Shown one piece after another: positions 36,205 through 46,779 of a DNA stretch of 64,000 nucleotides. The notes beneath the pieces are model-generated. The model did no database searches. It saw nothing but the letters and a program-made list of their open reading frames with translations, and was not told where the DNA came from. The stretch's first letter is position 1. Each line of letters begins with the position of its first letter. The DNA lies in NCBI GenBank assembly GCA_036446035.1, contig JAZFSG010000046.1:17343-81342 (forward strand), written 5' to 3'. This DNA comes from CAXMQS01 sp036446035 (GTDB lineage Bacteria > Actinomycetota > Acidimicrobiia > Spongiisociales > JAOTWH01). The position numbers and the translations under genes were made by a program.

Positions 36205-37293
36205 TCAGGCCTCCGCCAGGGCCTGGGAGATCTCAGCCTCAACAGCAGCGTCCTTCTCGACCATGGCTCGAGCCCTCAATGCCGCTCGGGCCATTGGGCC
36301 ACCAAGGGAACCAAGCGCCCAGGCGGCGTGGGACCGCAACAGGTCGTCGGGGTGGCCCAGGAAACCCGCAGCAACCGCCACCGCCTCTCCGCCGCCGACA
36401 TTCCCTAGCGCCACAAGGGAGTTGCGACGCAGAAAACGAGCATTGCGCTTTGGTACATAGAAGTGGGAGAAGCGCTCGAGCAAGGACCCGGCATCGGCAC
36501 CGAGGAGCTGCAGCAGCTCATGGCGACCAGCACGCCGCGCGCTGTGCTCTTCGAGCGATCGCTGGCCCGGCGGGCATGCCTCGATGCAGTCGTCGCAGCC
36601 ATACACGCGATCACCCATCGCTTGTCGAAGCTCGAGCGGGATCGAACCCGGGGCCTGCGCCCAATAGGCGAGACAGAGGCGGGCGTCGAGGACCCCCGGG
36701 GCCACCAGCGCCCCTGTGGGGCAGGCAGGCAAGCAGGCCTCGCAGGTTCCACAATCTCTCTTCATCGGCGCGGACACATCCAGATCGGCGTCGGTCACCA
36801 CCGAGCCGAGCAGCATCCACGGACCGACTCCCGGCGCCAGCACCATGGTGTTCTTCCCCCACCACCCGATCCCGGCCCGCACTGCCGCAGCACGATCGAC
36901 CAACCGGTTGTCATCGATGAGGATCTCGGCGCGATGTCCCTCTGCCCGAAGAACGTCTGCGAGACGGGTCAATGCTCGCCGCAGGTCGGCGTAGTGCTCT
37001 TCGGTGGCGAAGCGGGCCACCCGCCCGCTTCCCGCGCTGGGCGGCCCCGGCGAGCCCGCGCGCTCCATATAGGACCAGGCCCCGACCACGAGTCGCTGCG
37101 CCCACCCGAAGGATCGAGTTATGTCCGTTGACGCCGGCTCGGCGTAAGTGAACCGAAGCCCGGCCGCCCTCCCAGACTCGTTGGCGTCTGCGATCGATTG
37201 TGCGGTCCCCGCGAACGGGGACGCGTCGCAGACGCCGTAGCCAACCAGTCCGGCCGACTCGGCAGTAGCACGCAGCACGGTGCCCAAGGCCAT
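36205..37293 (-). CDS. queG: Epoxyqueuosine reductase QueG
   Basis: Cobalamin-dependent iron-sulfur enzyme of the last step of queuosine synthesis in tRNA. The 362 residues carry the family motif GIGWWGKNTMVL with the catalytic Asp just before it (ILIDDNRLVDRAAA), two [4Fe-4S] sites, CGTCEACLPACPTGA and CDDCIEACPPG, and a C-terminal HEAT-like helical region (RRNSLVALGNVGG, AAWALGSLGG). Other queuosine genes are not in the window. Start ATG 37293. Confidence 0.9.
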   Translation of the reverse strand: MALGTVLRATAESAGLVGYGVCDASPFAGTAQSIADANESGRAAGLRFTYAEPASTDITRSFGWAQRLVVGAWSYMERAGSPGPPSAGSGRVARFATEEHYADLRRALTRLADVLRAEGHRAEILIDDNRLVDRAAAVRAGIGWWGKNTMVLAPGVGPWMLLGSVVTDADLDVSAPMKRDCGTCEACLPACPTGALVAPGVLDARLCLAYWAQAPGSIPLELRQAMGDRVYGCDDCIEACPPGQRSLEEHSARRAGRHELLQLLGADAGSLLERFSHFYVPKRNARFLRRNSLVALGNVGGGEAVAVAAGFLGHPDDLLRSHAAWALGSLGGPMARAALRARAMVEKDAAVEAEISQALAEA

Positions 37294-37405
37294 CTCGTGA
37301 GCGTATACGGCGCCGGTGAGGGGCTGCCGTCGAGCACCGGGTGCGACCGAGCGAAGGGCCCGCTATTGCCCTCCGCTCGGTCTACCGGCTGAGCGACGCC
37401 GCTCC

Positions 37406-37612
37406 CTACCCGACCGCGGCGTCGCGTTCGTCGCTGCGCTGGATAAGGCGCAGCGGCGAAACCAATCCGGCATCGGCGAGGATGTCAAGAGCCTCTGCCT
37501 GATCCGGATCCACTTCTAGAGGACCACTGAGGTCACGCAGCACATGCGTCACGACGCAGTCCTGGCAGACTTCGGTGTGCTGCTGGGAGCAGTTGTTGCA
37601 GTCGATGAACAT
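37406..37612 (-). CDS. Small zinc-binding protein of unknown function
   Basis: A 68-residue ORF starting MFIDCNNCSQQHTEVCQDCVVTHVL: two CxxC pairs (C5-C8 and C16-C19) with a nearby His form a likely zinc knuckle, followed by an acidic and then helical tail. The frame is open for 1 kb upstream, but this runs antisense through gnd and the conserved-looking part begins at ATG 37612. It is divergent from gnd (108 bases). Function unknown. Confidence 0.65.
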   Translation of the reverse strand: MFIDCNNCSQQHTEVCQDCVVTHVLRDLSGPLEVDPDQAEALDILADAGLVSPLRLIQRSDERDAAVG

Positions 37613-37720
37613 CGTGGCCTCCGTGTCTTCTCTATCTACTGGCACCGTAGGAACCGGGTGTGACAGAAACCGCCGGAAGTGAGATGTGGCGTAGCATCGG
37701 GGGTCTTCAGCGGGAGAGAC

Positions 37721-39162
37721 ATGACACAAGGCGCCGATATCGGCCTCATCGGGCTGGCCGTGATGGGTCAGAATCTGGTGCTCAACATGGCCGACCACGG
37801 CTACACGGTTGCCGTCTACAACAGGACCAAGGAACGCACCGACGAGTTCTTGGCGGGGCCTGCCAGCGGAACCAGCGTCATCGGAGCCTCGAGCCTCGAT
37901 GAGCTGGTGACCACTCTCACTCCGCCTCGTCGAGTGATGATGTTGATCCGCGCCGGCGATGGCGTCGATGCCGTCATCGATCAGCTGATACCCCTCCTCG
38001 ACCCAGGCGACGTGATCATCGACGCCGGCAACTCCCTCTACACCGACACGATCCGCCGGGCGGCTCGAGTCGAGCGAGAGGGCATGTTCTACGTTGGCAC
38101 CGGAATCTCGGGCGGTGAGGAGGGTGCTCGTCACGGCCCGTCCTTGATGCCCGGCGGGTCGCCTGGCGCATGGCCGCTCATCAAGGAGATCTTCCAGGAC
38201 ATCGCCGCCAAGCTCTCCGACGGGACTCCGGCCAGCGATTGGGTGGGAAGCGACGGTGCCGGCCACTTCACCAAGATGGTCCACAACGGCATCGAGTACG
38301 GCGACATGCAGCTCATCGCCGAGGCCTACCACCTGATGACAGCGGGACTGGGCATGGACCCGGAGTCCCTCGCGCAGGCGTTCGCTTCGTGGAATGCCGA
38401 GAAACTCGAGTCGTACCTGATCGAGATCACTGCCGAGATCATGGGTCACCGCGAGGACGGCGACCTGGTTCTCGACACCATCCTGGACGCAGCCGGTCAA
38501 AAGGGCACCGGTAAATGGACCGTCATCTCCTCGATGGAGCTGGGGTCGCCGACGCCGCTGGTCGCCGAAGCCGTCTACGCCCGGATCCTGTCTTCGCACA
38601 AGGACCTGCGAGCGGAGGCGGCAGCGACCCTCGGGGCTCCTGCCGTCTCGCCGATCGATTCGGCAACAGCGTCTGACATACGCGACGCTTTGCACGCCTC
38701 AAAGATCGTTTCCTATGCACAGGGATTCATGCTGCTGGCCGATGCTGCCGCCGAACATGGGTGGGATCTCGACTTCTCCTCGATCGCAACGATGTGGGCA
38801 GGCGGCACCATCATCCGTTCCTCCTTCCTCGCTGAGGTCCGTCGGGCCTTTGGCACCGAGCCCTCTCTCGAGAACCTGCTCCTCAGCCAATACTTCGCCG
38901 GTGAGGTCACGACCGCCGAGGACGGTTGGCGGCGGGTCGTCGGCGCCGCAGTTGGGGCTTCGCTGCCGACCCCGGCGTTGGGCTCGGCGCTGGCCTTCTA
39001 CGACGGCTTCAGAACGCAACGCCTGCCGGCCAACCTGATACAAGCGCAACGCGACTACTTCGGCGCCCATACCTATGAGCGTGTCGACCGACCCCGTGGC
39101 GAGTTCTTCCACAGCGATTGGACTGGCGCCGGTGGACCCGCCACTGCCGGCAGCTATCAGGC

Positions 39163-39166
<4 letters not shown>
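37721..39166 (+). CDS. gnd: 6-phosphogluconate dehydrogenase, decarboxylating
   Basis: Oxidises 6-phosphogluconate to ribulose 5-phosphate, giving NADPH. The 481-residue long-form enzyme has the cofactor loop GLIGLAVMGQNLVLNMADHG, GTGISGGEEGARHGPSLMPGG and HFTKMVHNGIEYGDMQL with the catalytic Lys, and the C-terminal KGTGKWT. ATG 37721 has GGGAGAG just upstream; a longer start at 37679 is not supported. It is coupled to zwf by a TTGA overlap. Confidence 0.95.
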
Positions 39167-40557
<1,391 letters not shown>

Positions 40558-40650
40558 GAGCGTGATGAGCAATCCACTCGCGAGCTGGCAACCGATGACG
40601 ATCTTCCTCATCAACAAGGCAGCGGCTCGTAGCACGAGTCATTGGTCAGC

Positions 40651-41061
40651 ATGCTCCTAGCTCGGGAGCGCTTTGCCGACGCTCCCGTAGCAGTCCTGGC
40701 CACGGTCAGCCAAGAGGGGTCACCACGGCTGGTACCCGTCACTTTCGCCATCGTCGACGACCGTGCATTCATAGCGGTCGACCACAAGCCGAAGACGACG
40801 CGGCGACTCGCCCGTCTCAGCGACATCGAGAGCGACCCGCGGGTGAGCCTGTTGGCTCAGCACTACGAAGACGACTGGACCCGGCTGTGGTGGGTAAGAG
40901 CAACCGGAACAGCGGCGATTCGAGACGACGAGCACGCCGTGGCCGCTGCCGGGAAGTTGCTCGGCACTAAGTACCCCCAGTACCGCGAACACACTCCGGA
41001 CGGCCCCATCATCGACGTCGCCATTCGCTCCTGGCGATCTTGGGAAGCCGATCCCACCTAG
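40651..41061 (+). CDS. PPOX-class probable F420-dependent protein
   Basis: A 136-residue split-barrel flavin-like protein: RFADAPVAVLATVSQEGSPRLVPVTFAIVDDRAFIAVDHKPKTTRRLARL matches the pyridoxamine-oxidase-type family that includes mycobacterial Rv0121-like F420 enzymes. It may reduce a substrate with F420H2, which depends on glucose 6-phosphate in actinobacteria; the proximity of zwf is suggestive only. The start is ATG 40651 (TTG at 40642 also possible). It is convergent with the ATP-grasp gene. Confidence 0.8.
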   Translation: MLLARERFADAPVAVLATVSQEGSPRLVPVTFAIVDDRAFIAVDHKPKTTRRLARLSDIESDPRVSLLAQHYEDDWTRLWWVRATGTAAIRDDEHAVAAAGKLLGTKYPQYREHTPDGPIIDVAIRSWRSWEADPT

Positions 41062-41076
41062 TCACGAGTCAGAGCA

Positions 41077-42459
41077 TCAGCGGACATCAGGCGCCGCCGC
41101 TAGCGCTCCGATGCCGGTTCCCCATTCGGCGTCTGCCAGCGCGATCGCCTGGACCGCCTTCTCCGAGCTCAACTTGCCCGGCTGCGGGTTACGGAGCCTG
41201 AGGCGCAGATAGCTGCCCTGGGGTCCGGGACCCAGCGTCAGCGTGCCGTCTGCATTCTCTCCGTCGTCGTGGGCGAAGCGGCATGTATCGTCCTCGAAGA
41301 CGACTCCGGCGCTGCGCTCCTCCGTGACTTGGCCATCGAGCGGCGCCCCAAAGCCTCCACTCCGCTTCTCGTCTGCGACCTCGGTGACCTGTCGCTCCAG
41401 CTCGCGGGCGCGGTAATCGAGGTCCTCTCCTTCGACGATGTTGAGATGGAGGTGGTACAGGGGTGCCTCGAAGTGTTGTTGCAGAGTCCCCAGGCCCACT
41501 GAGAATCTCGCATTGAGCTCCGTCGGGCGCCACCCCTCCGACGTCAATACGCCGTCGAGGTTGTAGGCGCCCCGGTAGCCGACCGAGTCTCGCAGGTGTT
41601 CACCGACTCCGACGGCTGCCCGGCGCATCGTCTGACGATCAGCGTCTGGCGGATCCCACGTGGTCGCCGCGCCGGCATAGAACAGCTCGGCCGAATCCGG
41701 CCGACGCAGGATGATCAACTCGACGGGACGGAAGGTGATGACTTCGTCTCCAACGATGATCCCGTGGATGGAACACGGGACGCCATCGAGGAAAGGCATC
41801 ACCCGGACTCGATCGCAGTGGTCCTCGAAGAAGGCTGTGGCTTGGGCCGCTGACTCTTCGTCCCGCACCCATCGCGTGTAGCTGGCGCCGCCGTGCCATC
41901 CTTCCCGATTGTCGCCTGCCCACACGGTTCCCATACCGCGGTCGTGATCGCGGGCCGCCTTCTTGAGGTCATGGCTCGAGGCGGCCGCGATAGCTGACGG
42001 GGCTCTCACCACGCCGGCGCGGTCCCATATCTGATCAGCGCTCAGCTTGTCCTCGAGCTCCGCCCACGCCGCCGGCCGCGTCCCGTAACACTCTCTACCT
42101 GCGACCGCATGATCGACGGCAACGACCGTCCGCAACACCCGGGCCGACCGGTCGGGGTCGAACGCGTCGACGGCCGCCACTACATCGGCGGGAAGATCGA
42201 CCAAGGCCCGCTCGAAGTTGCGAATGCCGTTCATGATCGTGTCGGCGGAGATGCCTAACACCTTCCACGAGGCAAACCCCGGTGGCGGTGGATCGCCCGT
42301 GCCACGGCTGCCCGCGATGACGAAGAGACCCTCTGCACCATGTCGAATCATGCGCTCCGCGAGCCGGTCGAGTCCGCCCAAGACGTCTAACGCCGCTACC
42401 CAGCGACGACCCTTGACGGTGGATGCCACCAACTCGTCCCAGTACGCAGCCGTCGCCAT
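41077..42459 (-). CDS. ATP-grasp superfamily protein, substrate unknown
   Basis: The 460-residue protein has an N-terminal Rossmann-like pre-ATP-grasp part (residues 1-140), then an ATP-grasp region: VRVMPFLDGVPCSIHGIIVGDEVITFRPVELIILRR and the metal-binding end ELNARFSVGLGTLQQHF, with SADQIWDRAGVVRAPSAI just before. After residue 330 there is an additional beta-rich C-terminal domain. Enzymes with this fold join a carboxylate to an amine or thiol using ATP. It does not match carbamoyl phosphate synthetase, biotin carboxylase or D-Ala ligase signatures I know. No pathway partner is adjacent. Confidence 0.7.
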   Translation of the reverse strand: MATAAYWDELVASTVKGRRWVAALDVLGGLDRLAERMIRHGAEGLFVIAGSRGTGDPPPPGFASWKVLGISADTIMNGIRNFERALVDLPADVVAAVDAFDPDRSARVLRTVVAVDHAVAGRECYGTRPAAWAELEDKLSADQIWDRAGVVRAPSAIAAASSHDLKKAARDHDRGMGTVWAGDNREGWHGGASYTRWVRDEESAAQATAFFEDHCDRVRVMPFLDGVPCSIHGIIVGDEVITFRPVELIILRRPDSAELFYAGAATTWDPPDADRQTMRRAAVGVGEHLRDSVGYRGAYNLDGVLTSEGWRPTELNARFSVGLGTLQQHFEAPLYHLHLNIVEGEDLDYRARELERQVTEVADEKRSGGFGAPLDGQVTEERSAGVVFEDDTCRFAHDDGENADGTLTLGPGPQGSYLRLRLRNPQPGKLSSEKAVQAIALADAEWGTGIGALAAAPDVR

Positions 42460-42477
42460 GGATCGACCCTACGTGTC

Positions 42478-42522
42478 TCGACCTCGCTGCGCTCGGCCCA
42501 AAGCCAAAGCCCAAAGCTTTCT
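42478..42522. repeat. Intergenic repeat (REP-like core plus GCCCAAA units)
   Basis: 42478-42499 holds CGACCTCGCTGCGCTCGGCC, the core of a palindromic element found also near 47.1, 47.2 and 63.9 kb; 42496-42522 adds GCCCAAAGCC units that reappear on the opposite strand at 49496. It fills the gap between the ATP-grasp gene and the DUF983 gene. Confidence 0.7.
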
Positions 42523-42537
42523 TGCTACAACTCCCCC

Positions 42538-42909
42538 ATGACGGCAACGCCTCTCCGCATGCTGGCCCGTGGTGCAACGAAACGCTGTGCCCGCTGTGGC
42601 TCTGGCGAGCTCTTTCGTCGCTGGTTCCGCATCGTGGAGGACTGCCCGCGCTGCGGTCTGCACTTCGAACGCGAGGAGGGGTACTGGACGGGCGCCATGA
42701 TGGTCAATTTGGCGGTCACCGAGGTTGTATTCCTGGCTCTGTTCGTCGGCCTGGCCGTCGCCTGGTGGCCGGACCCACCCTGGGGTCGCATGTTCGTCAT
42801 CCTGGTTGCGGTCAACGCGTTCCTGCCCATCGCCTTCTACCCGTTCTCGAAGACGCTGTGGATCGCCGGCGACCTGAGCTTCCGATCGCTCACCCGGGAG
42901 CCCGACTGA
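42538..42909 (+). CDS. DUF983 zinc-ribbon membrane protein
   Basis: A 123-residue protein with an N-terminal zinc ribbon, CARCGSGELF (residues 17-26) and CPRCGLHFEREEGYW (about 36-50), followed by GAMMVN and two membrane segments (about 58-78 and 84-105). This is the DUF983 family layout (YwtG-unrelated, function unknown; in proteobacteria it is often near cytochrome oxidase genes). ATG 42538 follows the repeat with no clear ribosome site, so leaderless translation is possible. Confidence 0.88.
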   Translation: MTATPLRMLARGATKRCARCGSGELFRRWFRIVEDCPRCGLHFEREEGYWTGAMMVNLAVTEVVFLALFVGLAVAWWPDPPWGRMFVILVAVNAFLPIAFYPFSKTLWIAGDLSFRSLTREPD

Positions 42910-42931
42910 CGGCGATAGATTCAGCGACGCG

Positions 42932-44050
42932 ATGCAGCTAGCCGTTCACCGAGAAGCCAACCCAAGCGAACGTCGCGTCGCGGTTACCCCGCGCATAGCA
43001 TCGCTCCTCGCCACCAGGGACATCGAGGTCGTGGTGGCGTCCGGCGCAGGTGATCGAGCCGGTTTCTCCAACGAGACCTACCTGCAGGCAGGGGCGACGG
43101 TCATGGAGAACCCAAGCGGCGACGTCAACGTGTTGGTCGGTCCTCCACCTCCTGAACAGATCGAGGGCTTGCCGGAAGGGAGCGTCGTCATCGGCTTCCT
43201 CGACCCCTTCACCAACACCGACCTGCTGACGGCGATCACGGCCAAGAAGCTCACCGCCATCGCCTTCGAAGCCGTACCCCGGACCACGCTGGCTCAGATG
43301 ATGGACGCGCTCTCGTCACAGGCAACAGCCGCCGGCTACGCCGCTGTGTTGAAGGGAGCCGCCGCGGCCTCTCACTTCTTGCCGATGCTCACTACCGCTG
43401 CCGGAACCATCCCTCCGGCCAAGGTCCTGGTGCTGGGGACGGGCGTCGCCGGTCTCCAGGCCATCGCCACTGCGAAGCGTCTTGGCGCGGTTACCTCGGC
43501 TTACGACATCCGTCCCGAGGCCCGGGAACAGGTGGAGAGCCTTGGCGCCCGGTTCGTCGCCGCCCCCACGGCTGAGGACGCCGCGACGGAAGGCGGCTAC
43601 GCCAAAGAGGTTGCCGCCGACATGCAGCAGCTCCAGCTGGCGGCCCTGGCGCCGGTCGTCGCCGAGTCCGATCTCGTGATCGCCACCGCTCAGATTCCCG
43701 GAAGGCCCGCTCCCCTTCTCGTAACCACGGAGATGGTGGCTGCGATGCGGCCGGGTTCCGCCATCGTCGACATCGCAGCATCAACGGGGGGCAATTGCGA
43801 AGTGACCGTTGCCGACGAGGAGATCGACATCAACGGCGTCACCGTTCTCGGCCCAACCGATCTCGCCAGCCGCGTCGCCACCGACGCCTCGGAGATGTAC
43901 GCCCGTAATCTCGCATCCATGCTCGAGCTCCTGGTTGTCGACGGAGACCTCACCATCGACCTCGACAACGAGATCGTGGCGGGAGCCTGCGTCGCCCATG
44001 CCGGTGAAGTCAGGCACGCGTTGTCGCGTAAGGCGATGGGGATCGAATGA
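42932..44050 (+). CDS. pntAA: NAD(P) transhydrogenase subunit alpha part 1
   Basis: NAD(H)-binding domain I of the proton-translocating transhydrogenase. The 372 residues begin LAVHREANPSERRVAVTP, include the NAD site LVLGTGVAGLQAIATAKRLGA followed by DIRPEAREQVESLGARF, and QIPGRPAPLLVTTEMVAAMRPGS. It has no membrane part, which is encoded by the next gene, giving the three-subunit arrangement. ATGA overlap with pntAB. Confidence 0.94.
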   Translation: MQLAVHREANPSERRVAVTPRIASLLATRDIEVVVASGAGDRAGFSNETYLQAGATVMENPSGDVNVLVGPPPPEQIEGLPEGSVVIGFLDPFTNTDLLTAITAKKLTAIAFEAVPRTTLAQMMDALSSQATAAGYAAVLKGAAAASHFLPMLTTAAGTIPPAKVLVLGTGVAGLQAIATAKRLGAVTSAYDIRPEAREQVESLGARFVAAPTAEDAATEGGYAKEVAADMQQLQLAALAPVVAESDLVIATAQIPGRPAPLLVTTEMVAAMRPGSAIVDIAASTGGNCEVTVADEEIDINGVTVLGPTDLASRVATDASEMYARNLASMLELLVVDGDLTIDLDNEIVAGACVAHAGEVRHALSRKAMGIE

Positions 44051-44337
44051 GCCCACTCATCATCGGGATCACTGTTTTCGTACTGGCGACCTTCGTCGGT
44101 ATTGAGGTCATCTCCAAAGTGCCGCCGACCTTGCACACCCCGCTGATGTCTGGCGCCAACGCCATCTCGGGCGTCACCATCGTCGGAGCGGTGACTGCCG
44201 CCGGCTTTGGGTCTGGCGGCGTCGCCACCGTCCTTGGGTTCCTAGCGGTCGCCACAGCCACCATCAATGTGGTCGGCGGCTTTCTCGTCACCGACCGCAT
44301 GCTCGGCATGTTCCGGCGCCCGAAGAGGGACCAGTGA
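44047..44337 (+). CDS. pntAB: NAD(P) transhydrogenase subunit alpha part 2
   Basis: A 96-residue membrane subunit with three hydrophobic helices; VISKVPPTLHTPLMSGANAISGVTIVGA is the diagnostic segment of the transhydrogenase membrane domain. It starts at ATG 44047, overlapping pntAA, and overlaps pntB as GTGA. Confidence 0.95.
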   Translation: MSPLIIGITVFVLATFVGIEVISKVPPTLHTPLMSGANAISGVTIVGAVTAAGFGSGGVATVLGFLAVATATINVVGGFLVTDRMLGMFRRPKRDQ

Positions 44338-45707
44338 CCGAACTCCTCTATCTGGCCTGCGCTGCCGCCTTCATCATCGGGCTAAAGCGGCTGGGGTCGC
44401 CACGCACGGCGAGGGCCGGGAACCTGCTGGCTGCTATCGGCATGCTTGGCGCCATCGTCATAACCCTCATCGACCAGGACATTGTTGACTGGGGCATCGT
44501 GATCGCCGGGCTTGTCGTCGGCGGCGTCTTGGGAGGTGTCGCCGCGGTACGGGTCAAGATGACATCGATGCCCGAGATGGTTGCGGCGTTCAACGGCTTC
44601 GGCGGGGTGGCGTCTGCACTGGTGGCGCTTTCCGAGTTCGTGCGGGTAGACGATGCCGCAGGCTTCGCCAACGAGACGGTCGTCACCATCGCTCTTTCCG
44701 TGCTCATCGGTTCGGTCACGTTCTCCGGGAGCTTCGTTGCCTTTGGCAAGCTGCAGGGCCTCATCCCCGGCCGCCCCCTCACCTACCCGGGACAGCAGAT
44801 AGTCAACGGGACGCTGGCCGCCTCCGCCATCGCCGTTGGCACGTGGGCCGTCATCGAGCGCACCGAGGTCGCCTACTGGCTCCTTGCGGCGATAACTCTC
44901 GTCCTCGGGATCGTCCTGGTGCTCCCCATCGGTGGAGCCGACATGCCGGTTGTCATCTCGCTGCTCAACTCGTTGTCTGGCCTTGCGGCCTCGGCTGCTG
45001 GTTTCGTCATCTCCAACACGGCGCTGATCATCGGCGGAGCTCTCGTCGGCTCTGCAGGATTGATCCTCACGATGCTCATGACGGAAGCCATGAACCGCCC
45101 TCTCTCCAACGTGCTCTTCGGCGCATTCGGTACGGGAGACAGCACCGGCACCAGTGGTCTCACCATGTCCGACAAGCCGGTGAAGCGAGCGACCGCCGCC
45201 GACCTCGCCATCTCATTGAGCTACGCCCAATCTGTCGTCATCGTGCCCGGCTACGGCCTTGCCGTTGCCCAGGCGCAGCACGCCACCCGCGCCCTGGCCG
45301 ACGCTCTCGAGGAGCAGGGCATCAGGGTCACATACGCCATCCATCCGGTCGCTGGAAGGATGCCGGGACATATGAACGTCCTACTGGCCGAGGCCGACGT
45401 CCCCTACGACCTGCTGCTCGATCTGGACCAGGCCAATGCCGAGCTCGCGGCGGCCGACGTTGCGCTCATCGTCGGTGCCAACGACGTCGTCAATCCGTCC
45501 GCTCGCGATGACTCGGATAGCCCGATCTACGGCATGCCGATCCTTGAGGTCGACCATGCGCAGACCGTCGTCGTGGTCAAGAGGTCGCTGTCCCCCGGCT
45601 TCGCCGGAATCGACAACCCACTCTTTTACGAAGATCGCACGATGATGTTCTTCTCCGACGCCAAAGAGGCCCTCGAGGGCACTGTCGTCGCCTTGGCCGA
45701 GCTGTAA
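44334..45707 (+). CDS. pntB: NAD(P) transhydrogenase subunit beta
   Basis: The 457-residue subunit has about nine membrane helices (residues 1-260), including GGADMPVVISLLNSLSGLAA, and the NADP(H)-binding domain III at the C-terminus, with VIVPGYGLAVAQAQHA, PVAGRMPGHMNVLLAEA and IVGANDVVNPSA. With PntAA and PntAB it moves hydride from NADH to NADP+ coupled to proton entry. Start GTG 44334. Confidence 0.95.
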   Translation: MTELLYLACAAAFIIGLKRLGSPRTARAGNLLAAIGMLGAIVITLIDQDIVDWGIVIAGLVVGGVLGGVAAVRVKMTSMPEMVAAFNGFGGVASALVALSEFVRVDDAAGFANETVVTIALSVLIGSVTFSGSFVAFGKLQGLIPGRPLTYPGQQIVNGTLAASAIAVGTWAVIERTEVAYWLLAAITLVLGIVLVLPIGGADMPVVISLLNSLSGLAASAAGFVISNTALIIGGALVGSAGLILTMLMTEAMNRPLSNVLFGAFGTGDSTGTSGLTMSDKPVKRATAADLAISLSYAQSVVIVPGYGLAVAQAQHATRALADALEEQGIRVTYAIHPVAGRMPGHMNVLLAEADVPYDLLLDLDQANAELAAADVALIVGANDVVNPSARDDSDSPIYGMPILEVDHAQTVVVVKRSLSPGFAGIDNPLFYEDRTMMFFSDAKEALEGTVVALAEL

Positions 45708-45714
45708 CGGGGCG

Positions 45715-46305
45715 ATGGATTTCACCGACGTCGTCCGTAAGCGGCGCATGGTGCGCAACTACAGCGACGAACCGGTTTCAGACGACTCCCTCGAACGCAT
45801 CCTCGCCGCCGGTCGCAAGGCGCCATCCGCCGGCTTCAGCCAGGGGCACGGCTTCGTCGTCGTGCGCGACCCCGACAAGCGCCAGGCCATCGCCGAACTC
45901 GCAGACGAGCAGAGCTACGTCGCCGCCGGCTACGACCCGTGGATCAGCAAGGCCCCGGTCCTTATCATCCTGACCGTTCGCGAAGCGAGCTATCACGAGC
46001 GCTACCGCGAGCCAGACAAGACCCAAGACGACGGTTCCGAGATCGAGTGGCCGGTCCCCTTCTGGTGGGTTGACTCCGGGGCTGCCATGCAGAACCTGTT
46101 GCTGGCGACTGTCAACGAGGGCCTCGCCGCCGGCATTCTCGGTGCCCACTCCACCGGCGGCCTCAAGGATCTTCTCGCCATACCGCAGGACGTCGCCATC
46201 GTCGGCATCGTGACCATCGGGCACCCGGCACCGGACCGGAGGTCGAGCTCGCTAAAGCGCGGCTGGCGCGATACGTCTGAGGTCATCCACCGCGAGAAGT
46301 GGTAG
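45715..46305 (+). CDS. Nitroreductase-family FMN protein
   Basis: A 196-residue protein with the family start DVVRKRRMVRNYSDEPVSDDSLERIL (Arg residues for FMN phosphate), APSAGFSQGHGFVVV and NLLLATVNEGLAAGILGA. Likely an NAD(P)H-dependent oxidoreductase; the substrate is unknown. The ATG is 8 bases after pntB, so it may be co-transcribed with the transhydrogenase that supplies NADPH. Confidence 0.87.
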   Translation: MDFTDVVRKRRMVRNYSDEPVSDDSLERILAAGRKAPSAGFSQGHGFVVVRDPDKRQAIAELADEQSYVAAGYDPWISKAPVLIILTVREASYHERYREPDKTQDDGSEIEWPVPFWWVDSGAAMQNLLLATVNEGLAAGILGAHSTGGLKDLLAIPQDVAIVGIVTIGHPAPDRRSSSLKRGWRDTSEVIHREKW

Positions 46306-46343
46306 CGACTACCAAAGCCGGCATCTCCCGGCGTGTGCCCAGC

Positions 46344-46524
46344 ACCGAGGGTTACACTCGGTTCACAGAGTGCGCCTGAAGCGCACAACGCCCGCTCCGC
46401 CTTCTCTTCCGTCTGGCGACAGCACCGCAGGGAGTCTTCGTCGCCGCCCACTCGGTCGGCCCCGAAAACACATCCAGTGGGGCGCATAGTCACCGACGGT
46501 TAGAAGCTTCCAAAGGAGCAAACC
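46344..46524 (+). promoter_or_regulatory. Structured leader of the RRM gene
   Basis: The 219-base gap before the RRM gene shows three hairpins: ACCGAG/CTCGGT (46344-46349 with 46357-46362), GTGCGC/GCGCAC with a CTGAA loop (46370-46386), and GGCGAC/GTCGCC (46415-46420 with 46440-46445). It ends with AAAGGAG (46512-46518) before the ATG. Long structured leaders are known on cold-induced RRM genes of cyanobacteria; a thermosensor role here is inference. No other gene is seen in this gap. Confidence 0.5.
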
Positions 46525-46779
46525 ATGTCCAGCAATCTCTACGTAGGGAACTTGACGTTCGACACCACGTCGGACGATCTCGAGACCCTCTTCGCCCAGC
46601 ACGGCAGCGTCACTAAGGCCCAGGTCATCACCGACCGTGATACCGGCAGGTCGCGCGGCTTCGGCTTCGTTGAGATGTCATCGAGTGACGAGGCAACTGC
46701 AGCCATCGACGCCCTCAACGGCCACAACGTCGACGGACGGGACCTCACGGTCAACGTCGCCAAGGAGCGCTCACGCTGA
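46525..46779 (+). CDS. RNA-binding protein with one RRM domain
   Basis: The 84-residue protein is a single RNA recognition motif: RNP2 LYVGNL at residues 5-10 and RNP1 RGFGFVEM near 46-53, of the short glycine-tail-less type found in cyanobacteria and many other bacteria. It should bind single-stranded RNA. Strong ribosome site AAAGGAG. The last codons contain AAGGAG, the ribosome site of the overlapping zinc-finger ORF that follows. Confidence 0.93.
   Translation: MSSNLYVGNLTFDTTSDDLETLFAQHGSVTKAQVITDRDTGRSRGFGFVEMSSSDEATAAIDALNGHNVDGRDLTVNVAKERSR

Noticed and set aside
36640..36680. tRNA-like T-arm (GGGTTCGATCCC on the minus strand)
   Set aside because: It lies inside queG in frame (GSIP codons), and no acceptor stem or anticodon arm can be placed around it.
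40564..40659. 31-codon ORF after zwf
   Set aside because: Short, no ribosome site of note, no motif, and it overlaps the start of the PPOX-type gene.
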